64,000 bases of DNA from Sphingosinicella terrae (lineage in GTDB: Bacteria > Pseudomonadota > Alphaproteobacteria > Sphingomonadales > Sphingomonadaceae). The notes beneath the pieces were generated by a model. That model searched no databases and had not been told where the DNA came from. It saw only the letters and a program-made list of their open reading frames with translations. Shown in pieces: positions 57,910 through 64,000 of the stretch (its first letter is position 1; every line of letters starts with the position of its first letter). The translations under genes and the position numbers were made by a program. The stretch lies in contig NZ_QDFY01000006.1 in assembly GCF_003347635.1 (NCBI RefSeq), forward strand, positions 186,001-250,000. The letters are read 5' to 3'.

Positions 57910-58387
57910 GGCGCTTCTCTTTGAGGCTCTCGAAGTGTGCCTTCATGTCATCCGCACTAATTTCTGAGTAGGCTCCATTCTCGTAGGCATCGCTCCAAGG
58001 CGTGCCGGGCTGATGGGTAAGCCTCGACAGTGAGAACGCCGATAGTTTGCCATATGCCGACACCACAGCGCGGAGCAGCTTCTCTTCATCCTCAGAAAAG
58101 CTCTCCACATACGGGAGGTCGGTGCCGCGGACGTATGCGGGGGAAGTGACTGGCTGAGCTCCGAATTGCCGAAAAGCATTGTACGCATCCCGATAGACGG
58201 GACCGTACTGCCATGCTTCGGGATTCTGATTCGCGAGCGGGCGGTCCCGTAGCGCCAAGGACCAACCGTCCGCGATGTAAACTAGCTTTATCAGCTGCAT
58301 AACCGTCGTGGGCTCGCCGGTTTCAGCTCGGATTTCGAGAATCTTGTTTGCTATCGCCCTAGGATCATGGGCGCCATCTCGCTTCAT
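57878..58387 (-). CDS. Panacea-domain (DUF4065/SocA-like) protein, candidate antitoxin
   Basis: A 169-residue protein of the Panacea (DUF4065, SocA/GepA-like) family: IANKILEIRAETGEPTTVMQ, LIKLVYIADGWSLAL and NPEAWQYGPVYRDAYNAF are hallmarks. The ATG at 58387 is preceded by AAAGGGGCG. Family members are promiscuous antitoxins or adaptor proteins (SocA in Caulobacter delivers its toxin to ClpXP). Here the gene overlaps a membrane-protein gene and lies in a direct-repeat-bracketed segment. The antitoxin role is inference. Confidence 0.85.
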   Translation of the reverse strand: MKRDGAHDPRAIANKILEIRAETGEPTTVMQLIKLVYIADGWSLALRDRPLANQNPEAWQYGPVYRDAYNAFRQFGAQPVTSPAYVRGTDLPYVESFSEDEEKLLRAVVSAYGKLSAFSLSRLTHQPGTPWSDAYENGAYSEISADDMKAHFESLKEKRLAAKASAQIA

Positions 58388-59028
58388 GCTCGCCCCTTTC
58401 CAATGTGTGTAGCCCCGCTTAGGGGAATATAATGAGAACACGCCGCACCGTCCAGAGCGGGGTGTCAAGATGTTTTGCCGAGGTTCGTCACAAATTTGAA
58501 ATGCGCCATCCCTTTAGCCGCGGGTCCAGCGCTTGCGGCGCTCGCCAATCTGGCGCGGCGGCTCGTAGTCGCTAAGCCGCGACTGAACGAGGTCACCGAC
58601 AGATGAGGAGCTTCCTGTGGATGCCGGAGACGCACAGGTCCGGGCGCCGCCGCGCTTGAAGACCGAGCAGAGGTCTCCGCGGTGCTTGTGTGCCAGCTGC
58701 GGCGCTTATTCGACGCTGCGGACATTGCAGTCTCGTACGACCAGAAGCCCTCACCTGCATTCGTATGGACCGTTGGCTCGTCCGTCATCAGCGTCGGGGG
58801 CGATCGAGATTCTGAGAGGGCTCGAACGAGGCATGCTTGCTTGACAGTGTAGTGCCTGTGGCTGGCCGACCGGCTCGATCCGGAGCTGGACAAGCAGTGT
58901 TGTCCTTCGTTTGTGAAATCGGGTGCGATGGACGTTGTGGTCCAGCCGCGATTGCAAAGGCCGAGTTATCTTGCAGTGAACCGAGTTCATGGGTCCCGGC
59001 TTTCGCCGGATGACAGGGTGAACTCGGA
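58388..59028. other. Gene-free stretch upstream of the Panacea unit
   Basis: No credible gene in ~640 bases. The promoter of the Panacea unit must lie near 58,400-58,470, but no clear consensus was seen. At 58981-59027 a palindromic element has outer arms CCGAGTTCA and TGAACTCGG around a CCCGGCTTTCGCCGG-type core; the same core family occurs near 23,940 and 37,870. The remaining open frames are short and not recognised. Confidence 0.55.
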
Positions 59029-59059
59029 CGTCCGCTTTCGCGCATCCTGTCCACTTTCG
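59029..59059 (+). repeat. 31-bp direct repeat, right copy
   Basis: Same 31 bases and orientation as 56416-56446. It immediately precedes the upstream sites of the sigma-54 promoter that drives the small psp-like unit. Confidence 0.95.
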
Positions 59060-59065
59060 AACACC

Positions 59066-59154
59066 GAGAAATGGCGAAATTCGCCGCTAGTTGGCGCGCG
59101 TTCATCCGGGAGAAATCTGGACCAAATCGAGAAATGGCGGTTTTCCGCCATTTC
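59066..59154 (+). promoter_or_regulatory. Twin palindromic upstream sites (candidate enhancer-binding sites)
   Basis: Two sites share the 11-mer GAGAAATGGCG at 59066-59076 and 59129-59139, 63 bases (six turns) apart. The first is GGCGAA-A-TTCGCC (59073-59085). The second is a perfect hairpin with 10-base arms GAAATGGCGG/CCGCCATTTC and a 4-base loop (59131-59154). Their centres lie about 109 and 45 bases before the predicted start, where a PspF-type bacterial enhancer-binding protein would bind. The protein itself is not in the window. Confidence 0.7.
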
Positions 59155-59160
59155 CGGCAC

Positions 59161-59178
59161 TTGGCACGCCCCCTGCAA
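59161..59178 (+). promoter_or_regulatory. Sigma-54 (RpoN) promoter
   Basis: TTGGCACGCCCCCTGCAA fits the -24/-12 consensus, with GG at 59163-59164 and GC at 59175-59176 separated by exactly 10 bases. Transcription would start near 59188, giving a ~45-base leader to the small membrane-protein gene at 59233. Upstream palindromes support activator control. Confidence 0.85.
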
Positions 59179-59232
59179 TTCATTGGACATCGCCGCCGGA
59201 TGGTCCGGGGGCCGAATTCAGGGAGATACCCG

Positions 59233-59343
59233 ATGTCACTGTCCTACGCCAACCTGCACCAGGTCGCCGCCTCGATCTTCGCCGCTCTGATCGTCAGCAG
59301 CCTGTTCGTCTCCGCCGCGGTCGGCCCCGTCCCGGTCCTCTGA
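59233..59343 (+). CDS. 36-residue membrane peptide, psp-like unit
   Basis: MSLSYANLHQVAASIFAALI followed by VSSLFVSAAVG: a single transmembrane helix with a polar N-terminus. RBS AGGGAGA precedes the ATG. It is driven by the sigma-54 promoter 55 bases upstream and followed, after about 75 bases, by a PspC-domain gene. Small PspB- or PspD-like membrane peptides accompany PspC in phage-shock operons; this could be such a partner. Confidence 0.75.
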   Translation: MSLSYANLHQVAASIFAALIVSSLFVSAAVGPVPVL

Positions 59344-59417
59344 TCCCCGCTTCGGCGAGGGTCGGCCGGGACGGCCTTCCCCTTCCCCCATCGAAACAGA
59401 AAAGAAAGCCCAAGAAC

Positions 59418-59606
59418 ATGAACAGCCGCTACGCCCTCGACGGCAGCAATGCGAAGATGCTCGGCGTCTGCGCCGGCCTGGCGCGGACGACCGGCTGGGA
59501 CGTCACCGCGATCCGCATCGGCGCGGTGCTCGCCACCCTCTTCCTCTTCGGACCGTTCGGGATCCTGCTCTATCTGCTGACCGCCTGGATCGCGGACGCG
59601 AGCTGA
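59418..59606 (+). CDS. pspC: PspC-domain protein
   Basis: A 62-residue PspC domain: NAKMLGVCAGLARTTGWDVTA is the family start, then IRIGAVLATLFLFGPFGILLYLLTAW as the membrane hairpin. This is only the domain; classical PspC has a longer C-terminus. In phage-shock systems, PspC senses inner-membrane stress. The sigma-54 promoter at 59161 supports the assignment. No PspA or PspF gene is in the window. Confidence 0.9.
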   Translation: MNSRYALDGSNAKMLGVCAGLARTTGWDVTAIRIGAVLATLFLFGPFGILLYLLTAWIADAS

Positions 59607-59647
59607 GGGGCCACGGCCCCGAGCGAGGGGCGGCAACGACGGACCGG

Positions 59648-59788
59648 TCAGCCGATCGGCAGGAACAGACCCAGCAGGGCCAGAGCGAAGGCCATGGCGG
59701 CGACGATAAGCGCCACCCGCGCGATCACCGCCGCCTGACGGGCCTCGGCATAAGCTTCATCTTCGGGACCGGGAATGTCGGCGCTCAG
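59648..59788 (-). CDS. Possible tiny membrane protein
   Basis: Reads ADIPGPEDEAYAEARQAAVI then ARVALIVAAMAFALALLG, a short acidic N-terminus and one transmembrane helix. The frame is shorter than 50 codons and lacks an ATG before the helix; CTG 59788, or GTG 59728 within the frame, are the only starts. It overlaps the HicB-like gene stop by 4 bases, which is consistent with translational coupling. Conserved pattern, uncertain existence. Confidence 0.4.
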   Translation of the reverse strand: MSADIPGPEDEAYAEARQAAVIARVALIVAAMAFALALLGLFLPIG

Positions 59789-60027
59789 ACCGCGACCGGC
59801 CGGGCGACGAGCTCGACGCTGAGGGTGACGCCGCCGGCGGTCGCAGGCCGGGGCGGCTCCAGCCCTGCTTGCTCATAATCGGCCAGCGCCTCGGCCAAAG
59901 CCCGACGCGCCTCGTCACAGGCTTCCTCGTCGTCGCGGCCGAGGGCCGTGATTCCCGGCAGGTCCGGAAAGGTGGCGATCACCAGGCCGTCATAACGGGT
60001 CGCGAGCCGGACGGTGTAGCTGACCAT
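59785..60027 (-). CDS. HicB-like (UPF0150) protein, no HicA partner
   Basis: An 80-residue HicB-type domain: YTVRLATRYDGLVIATFPDL, then PGITALGRDDEEACDEARRALAEAL is diagnostic. RBS AAGGAGAGG precedes the ATG at 60027. HicB antitoxins normally pair with a ~60-residue HicA toxin. No HicA-like frame is seen on either side, and the C-terminal DNA-binding extension (HTH or ribbon-helix-helix) is absent. Probably an orphan with unknown role. Confidence 0.85.
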   Translation of the reverse strand: MVSYTVRLATRYDGLVIATFPDLPGITALGRDDEEACDEARRALAEALADYEQAGLEPPRPATAGGVTLSVELVARPVAV

Positions 60028-60360
60028 CTTCCTCTCCTTGAAGGGACAGGCGCATCCTCGACTGGAGGTACGGGCGCTCGGCGACTCCGTCGCCTGCCGG
60101 ATCGAGGTTCCCACCGCGGCGCGGCCGAGTCAATCGAGGCGCGGCCAGGCCGGCACGGCTCATCCCACCAATAGCGGATATTGGCGCGCGGTGGGACTTG
60201 CCTTCCCCACATTACGCTTCGGACGGCCTGGGGGCCGGACCCGTGCTACGGCAGCAAGATTCACCGTGTCACGCGCGCCGACTCCGCCATAGCACGGCCG
60301 GAGCGAGTCGCGAACCGCGCTCCGGCCAGTTTTCGGTTCCTCTGGCCGCAGAGGCGCGGG
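60028..60360. other. Gene-free intergenic stretch
   Basis: Between the HicB-like gene and a small-protein gene, both on the minus strand. Short frames exist on both strands but have no recognisable features or ribosome-binding sites. No distinct terminator or repeat was seen. Confidence 0.5.
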
Positions 60361-60600
60361 TCAGGCCGAAGCCTTCGCGTCCGCGCGCCGGCGGCGGATC
60401 GCCGGGATCGCCGCCGCGGCGACAAGGCCGGCGGCCACGGCCGTCCCGGCAGCCGCGGCGGTCTTCGGATATTCGCGCACCTTGTCCGCGACCCCGCTCC
60501 GCATGGCCGAGATGCGGCCGAACCGGCCTTCGGAGGCCTGAACTTTCTCCTCGGCGCGAGGGGCGGCGGTGGGCATGGCAGAATTGGGGATATGGGACAT
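60361..60600 (-). CDS. Small membrane-anchored protein, ElaB/YqjD-like in outline
   Basis: A 79-residue protein starting MSHIPNSAMPTAAPRAEEKV. Its C-terminal half reads VREYPKTAAAAGTAVAAGLV then IPAIRRRRADAK: an amphipathic segment, one Gly/Ala-rich membrane helix and a basic end. This resembles the C-terminal anchor of ElaB/YqjD-type stress proteins (EP...GLxxGxLxxRR). RBS GGAG precedes ATG 60600. The assignment is by layout only. Confidence 0.6.
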   Translation of the reverse strand: MSHIPNSAMPTAAPRAEEKVQASEGRFGRISAMRSGVADKVREYPKTAAAAGTAVAAGLVAAAAIPAIRRRRADAKASA

Positions 60601-60709
60601 GAAGCAACTCCGTCATCGGGGATGGAGATAGGCGAACGGCACGGGGCCGCGGCGGTTCCGGATCATTTCACGGCCGCCCCGCCCGACGCGACGAACCGGG
60701 CCTTTGCGA

Positions 60710-60976
60710 TCACTGTCCGTTCATGGCGGGCGGCGTGGCCGGCGCCTGGGCGTTGCCGGCAGCCTCGAGCGCCTCCTGGGCGGCGGCGGGATCGGTGATG
60801 TTGTGTTCGCGCACCTGCTCGGCGGCATTGTCGAGCACATTGGCCGCCGCCGGGCTGCTCTGATCGGCAGCCGCCTCCAGCGCGTCGGCCGTATTGTCGG
60901 CGCGATCGCCGCCTCCGGTGCAGGCGGAGAGCGCAAGAGCGAGGCCAGCGGCCGCGGCGGCAGGGGAGACGTTCAT
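60710..60976 (-). CDS. Small lipoprotein of unknown function
   Basis: An 88-residue protein with a lipoprotein signal (MNVSPAAAAAGLALALSACT; lipobox LSAC, lipidated Cys19). The mature part is acidic and Ala/Asn-rich (DALEAAADQSSPAAANVLD) with no known domain. First of three lipoprotein genes within 1.3 kb. Confidence 0.75.
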   Translation of the reverse strand: MNVSPAAAAAGLALALSACTGGGDRADNTADALEAAADQSSPAAANVLDNAAEQVREHNITDPAAAQEALEAAGNAQAPATPPAMNGQ

Positions 60977-61048
60977 CGGCGTTCCTTTCGGTCGAGGTGC
61001 CGGATGGAACGAGCGCCGCCCGGACGGGTTGCGTGTCGACGGAGTCGC

Positions 61049-61552
61049 TCAGCAGCGAATTGACTGCGCTGTCGTTCCATCGGAATTGGCGATGACCAGG
61101 CGATCGGCGGTGACGGCGCGCAGCTCGACCCGCATGGTCTCGGCCGGGCCGGCCAGCTCGAGGACGGAGCCGTCGAGCGACCACTCCCCCGCGACCCCAT
61201 TCGAGGTGGTGAAGGTACCGTCGGCGAGGAACTCGACGCCTTGCTTGCAATTGCCGTCGTCGCTCCATTGGCCGAGGAGGAGGTCGGCCCGGATCGGCCC
61301 GGAGGCGCTGGCCCGAATGGCGCCCGGATCCTTGCCGCCGGCATCGGTCGAAGTGCCGGTCAGGCCGGCAAGCGAGCGGCTTCGAGTGATGCCGGCATCG
61401 GCCGGGGCGGCGTTCTGCGCAGCGGCGACGTTGGCTTTTGCCGAGTTCTCAACGGCATCGTTCTGCGGTGCCGTTCCCTGGCCGAAGCCGAGCCGATCGC
61501 AACCGGCCAGCGCCAGGAGCACCGTCATCGCCAATGCTATGCGCTTGCGCAT
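61049..61552 (-). CDS. Lipoprotein of unknown function
   Basis: A 167-residue protein starting MRKRIALAMTVLLALAGCDR (lipobox LAGC, Cys18). A low-complexity region is followed by a beta-rich domain at the C-terminus (LLLGQWSDDGNCKQGVEFLA, VLELAGPAETMRVEL) and a terminal Cys that could pair with the Cys near residue 113. No known function. An in-frame ATG at 61567 adds five residues. Confidence 0.75.
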   Translation of the reverse strand: MRKRIALAMTVLLALAGCDRLGFGQGTAPQNDAVENSAKANVAAAQNAAPADAGITRSRSLAGLTGTSTDAGGKDPGAIRASASGPIRADLLLGQWSDDGNCKQGVEFLADGTFTTSNGVAGEWSLDGSVLELAGPAETMRVELRAVTADRLVIANSDGTTAQSIRC

Positions 61553-61671
61553 GTGCAGACCTCGCAAATTTCGCGGGCGGATGATAGCGGCGCGACGGGC
61601 GCGGCGGAAGGCGGTTCGCGGCCGGAACGGTCGCGGCTGGCCCGGCGTTGATCCGGGACAGGGAGCCGGCC

Positions 61672-61956
61672 ATGCGAATATTCATTCCCCTCGCCTTGAC
61701 GTCGCTCGCCGCGACCGCCTGCACCGTTCAGGGCGGCGGCGGCCAGACGGCCGAGGCCGAGACGGATAGCGGCACGACGGTCCGAATCGCGGGCGACGGC
61801 GCGCAAGTGGACTCCCAAGGCGCCGGCATCCGCGTCGGCCATAACGGCATCGAGATCGATCTCGACCGCGATGTCGAGCTCAATGTCGGCGAGCTGCGGG
61901 CGCGGGTCCGGCCCGGCAATGACGGTTCGCTGGCGGTAACGCTGAACAGCCAATAG
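61672..61956 (+). CDS. Small lipoprotein of unknown function
   Basis: A 94-residue protein with a lipoprotein signal (MRIFIPLALTSLAATACTV; lipobox ATAC, Cys17). The mature part contains a glycine stretch and then TVRIAGDGAQVDSQGAGIRV, a repetitive beta-rich sequence. RBS CAGGGAGC precedes ATG 61672. It is divergent from the 61049 lipoprotein gene and convergent with the next gene. Confidence 0.75.
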   Translation: MRIFIPLALTSLAATACTVQGGGGQTAEAETDSGTTVRIAGDGAQVDSQGAGIRVGHNGIEIDLDRDVELNVGELRARVRPGNDGSLAVTLNSQ

Positions 61957-61963
61957 GCCGCCG

Positions 61964-63118
61964 TCAGATCGCCTTGTCGTAAATGCGGTAGACGCGGTTC
62001 ACCTTCGAATCGATGGCGTCGGCGATCGAGACCATTCCCTGATTGTCCTCGAGGATCCAGCCCACTTCGCCCCTTTTCATCCCGTAGGCGGAGGTGCCTC
62101 CCCGGCGGATATATTCAATCATCATGAAGGCGAGCTGGCTGGCGAGACGCGAGGCCTGCAGCCGCTTCACGACGCCCATCAGCGCGACCCGGCCATGGTC
62201 GAATCGCCGCCGGCGCAGCCGCCAGAGCAACTTCGCCCAGCCGAAGGGGAACAACGCGCCGCCCAGGTCGCGGATCAGGGGATTGATGTCCGGAAGGGTG
62301 AGCATGAAGGCCACCGGCTCGCCGTCCAGCTCGGCGACACGAATGATCTCGTCGAGGACGATCGGCTTCAGCTTCTTGCCGGCATAGGCGATCTCGGACG
62401 GCGTCAGGGGGATGAAGCCCCAATTGTCCGACCATGCATCATTGAGGATCGCCAGGATGATCTGCGCCTCCTCGGCGAAGCGCGAGGGATCGACCTTGCG
62501 GATGCGGATGCGCGGATTCTTCTCGCCGCTGGCAACGATCCGCTGGACGATGGGCGGAAATTCCCGGGTGACGTCGAGGTCGTAGGTGAGCAGGTCCTTG
62601 GCCTTGGAATAGCCGGCGCGTTCCACCCAGCCTTCATATTCGGCGCTGTTGTGGCCCATCATCACCATCGGCGCGTGATCGTGGCCCTTGATGAGCAGGC
62701 CCGGCTCGTCCCAGATGCCGAGCGAAAAGGGACCCATCGAACGGGTCATGCCCTTCCCGCGGAGCCAATCCTCAGCCGCGGCCAGCAAGGCGCGGGCCAC
62801 CGCCTCGTCCTCCGCCTCCAGCATGCCCCATTGGCCGAGCCCCGGCGCCATATGCTCGAGTACGAGCTGGTCCACCTGCGCCGAAATCCGTCCGACGACG
62901 CGGCCGTCTCGCTCGGCGAGGAAGAAGCCGGCCTCGGCATGTTCGAACCAGGGGTTGCGCCCCGGAGTGATCAGGGCCCGGACCTCGTCCTTGAGCGGCG
63001 GTATCCATTGGGGATCGGCGGCATTGAGGCGGTAGGCCAGCTCGATGAAGGCCTTGCGGTCGGCCTTGCCTGAGACGGGGCGTATTTGAAGGCCGGCAGC
63101 GGCGGCGGGATCGGTCAT
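61964..63118 (-). CDS. GNAT-superfamily-like protein, YghO type
   Basis: A 384-residue cytosolic protein. The sequence IELAYRLNAADPQWIPPLKD, then NPWFEHAEAGFFLAERDGRV and GFIPLTPSEIAYAGKKLKPI follows the E. coli YghO-like acetyltransferase group, in which two GNAT-related halves can be traced. Substrate and function unknown. Homologues are sometimes labelled as dATP pyrophosphohydrolase, which has no support in the motifs here. Confidence 0.8.
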   Translation of the reverse strand: MTDPAAAAGLQIRPVSGKADRKAFIELAYRLNAADPQWIPPLKDEVRALITPGRNPWFEHAEAGFFLAERDGRVVGRISAQVDQLVLEHMAPGLGQWGMLEAEDEAVARALLAAAEDWLRGKGMTRSMGPFSLGIWDEPGLLIKGHDHAPMVMMGHNSAEYEGWVERAGYSKAKDLLTYDLDVTREFPPIVQRIVASGEKNPRIRIRKVDPSRFAEEAQIILAILNDAWSDNWGFIPLTPSEIAYAGKKLKPIVLDEIIRVAELDGEPVAFMLTLPDINPLIRDLGGALFPFGWAKLLWRLRRRRFDHGRVALMGVVKRLQASRLASQLAFMMIEYIRRGGTSAYGMKRGEVGWILEDNQGMVSIADAIDSKVNRVYRIYDKAI

Positions 63119-63241
63119 GCCGGGCTCGTAAGCGAAAAGCCGGAGCGCCGGAAGAGGCGCGGGCGTCGGCGGTAGAAGCCGCCGGCGCCCGTCAGATCGG
63201 CTGGCCGCCCGAAGGCCGCCTTGGGAGTCGGATCGGCGACG

Positions 63242-63421
63242 CTATCTTTTATGGTCGCCGCGATCGCCCTGGCCGGGCGGCGCGTCATGCTCGGCGTGCT
63301 GGCGCCGGTCGGCGGCGAGGGAGCGGCCGACATCGACCGACTCCTTGAAGCGGCCTTCGTCGTCACGGCGGACATAGCGCTTGTCGGTGCCGGTATCGAT
63401 CAGCTCTCGCTTGCTGCCCAT
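63242..63421 (-). CDS. 59-residue conserved small protein
   Basis: A 59-residue, highly charged protein beginning MGSKRELIDTGTDKRYVRRD and continuing GRFKESVDVGRSLAADRRQH. A perfect RBS (GAAGGAGGCTGAG) precedes the ATG. I recognise the motif DTGTDKRYVRR...DVGRSLAADRR as recurrent in small alphaproteobacterial proteins of unknown function. Intrinsically disordered. Divergent from the DUF2239 gene with about 150 bases between starts. Confidence 0.85.
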   Translation of the reverse strand: MGSKRELIDTGTDKRYVRRDDEGRFKESVDVGRSLAADRRQHAEHDAPPGQGDRGDHKR

Positions 63422-63505
63422 TTCTCAGCCTCCTTCGAATGGATGGTTGGAATGGCAACCCGGAGATTCCGTGAAGGTTCCGAAACGAGCGGCTAGGCGC
63501 CCAAT

Positions 63506-63547
63506 TACCCGGGTAGAATTGACAGTTGCATTTGACCCGGGTATAAA
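63506..63547 (+). promoter_or_regulatory. Sigma-70 promoter overlapped by twin ACCCGGGT palindromes
   Basis: -35 TTGACA (63519-63524) and -10 TATAAA (63542-63547) with a perfect 17-base spacer. Palindromes TACCCGGGTA (63506-63515) and ACCCGGGT (63535-63542) are centred 28 bases apart; the second overlaps the end of the spacer and the first base of the -10. The layout suggests repression by a dimeric regulator that binds both sites. Confidence 0.75.
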
Positions 63548-63572
63548 GGCCGTGAAACTGGGAGCAACCGGC

Positions 63573-64000
63573 ATGGAAAATCAAGTCACAGCCTTTCTCG
63601 ACGATGCGATCATCGCCCGAGGCGATCGCGACGCCGTCACCCACGCTGTCGAGGAACGCTGGCCCGACGCCCACGGCGCGGTCCGGGTGTTCGACGACGC
63701 GACCGGCCGGGCCGTCGATCTCGACCTCTGGGATGCTGCCGTCACGGCCGCCGAACCGGCGCCGCGAACCCGCGGCCGGCCGAAGCTCGGCGTCGTTGCG
63801 CGCGAGATCACCCTGCTGCCGCGGCAATGGGACTGGCTCGCGCGACAGCCGGGCGGCGCTTCTGCGACGATCCGCAAGCTCGTCGAGGCCGCCCGCAAGG
63901 ACGCACCGGCCGCGGAAGCCCGCCGGGACGCCGTCTACCGATTCCTGACCGCGATGGCCGGGGATCGGCCAGGCTACGAGGAAGCGCTGCGGGCGCTCTA
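63573..64000 (+). CDS. DUF2239 family protein, truncated by window edge
   Basis: The frame from ATG 63573 (MENQVTAFLDDAIIARGDRD) runs off the window after 142 codons. The central motif RGRPKLGVVAREITLLPRQW, then DWLARQPGGASATIRKLVEAA, is typical of DUF2239, a family of ~190-residue proteins of unknown role, possibly DNA-associated, with an AP2/AbrB-like ARE(I/V)TLLPRQW segment. Strong promoter upstream. The C-terminus is missing. Confidence 0.88.
   Translation, partial: MENQVTAFLDDAIIARGDRDAVTHAVEERWPDAHGAVRVFDDATGRAVDLDLWDAAVTAAEPAPRTRGRPKLGVVAREITLLPRQWDWLARQPGGASATIRKLVEAARKDAPAAEARRDAVYRFLTAMAGDRPGYEEALRAL

Noticed and set aside
58465-58893. 142-codon minus-strand frame upstream of the Panacea gene
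   Set aside because: Ser/Ala/Arg-rich, no ribosome-binding site, no recognisable domain.
59600-60300. HicA toxin gene beside the HicB-like gene
   Set aside because: No ~60-codon frame with the HicA dsRBD-like pattern or its catalytic His on either strand.

Overview
The window is one continuous piece of GC-rich chromosome from an alphaproteobacterium, most likely a member of the Sphingomonadales. The evidence is the codon usage (a sampled 60-base row near 15,000 is 47/60 G+C), an Atm1-type exporter that closely resembles my recollection of the Novosphingobium protein, DUF6481, DUF2239 and HxlR-type genes typical of the group, a TonB-dependent receptor, and many short palindromic intergenic repeats of the sphingomonad type. 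No rRNA, complete tRNA, CRISPR array, intact insertion sequence or replication origin was seen. All calls are from reading the sequence; no database search was possible.

Layout. 1-9,450: end of tldD, DUF924, DUF2007, DUF2272 and a DUF442-like phosphatase, then recQ, with dense repeat blocks between them; then a secreted protein, a helix-turn-helix protein with a very acidic tail and a small membrane protein. 9,580-13,500: an AT-richer insert (sampled rows 53% and 50% G+C) holding a truncated, frameshifted old-yellow-enzyme remnant and a 994-residue protein of unknown function, with a tRNA 3'-end-like sequence at its right edge. 13,720-26,400: regulators beside the enzymes they probably control (LysR with aldo/keto reductase and MFS; AraC with SDR, GlcG-like, NTF2-like; HxlR with NTF2 and SDR), plus a row of four small proteins that includes a cold-shock protein. 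26,400-40,200: two serine hydrolases, a BetT-like transporter, a uracil-DNA-glycosylase-family protein with DUF488, a GIY-YIG protein that runs into a repeat, the Atm1-like exporter, PfpI, DUF1993 and a DUF457 membrane protein.

40,186-50,901 is the centrepiece: an eight-gene minus-strand operon, with almost every junction overlapping or a few bases apart, encoding CheW, CheR with a TPR tail, CheW, a chemoreceptor, a CheA-receiver hybrid, CheB and two hybrid histidine kinases. The composition matches Wsp or Che3-type chemosensory arrays that control development or surface behaviour rather than swimming. It has no CheY, no diguanylate cyclase and no flagellar gene nearby, so the two hybrid kinases are the likely output.

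51,000-56,400: mgtC, a tandem pair of fluoride channels, a TonB-dependent receptor, a YghA-like SDR and two small membrane proteins. 56,416-59,059: an AT-richer 2.6-kb segment bracketed by an exact 31-bp direct repeat. It carries a frameshifted gene and a two-gene unit of a Panacea-domain (DUF4065) protein plus a coiled-coil/two-helix membrane protein, a candidate toxin-antitoxin pair. Immediately downstream is a good sigma-54 promoter with two palindromic upstream sites in front of a 36-residue membrane protein and a PspC-domain protein, which looks like a minimal phage-shock unit. 59,600-64,000: an orphan HicB-like protein, several tiny membrane or lipoprotein genes, a GNAT-like protein, a conserved 59-residue protein and the start of a DUF2239 gene behind a textbook promoter overlapped by twin palindromes.
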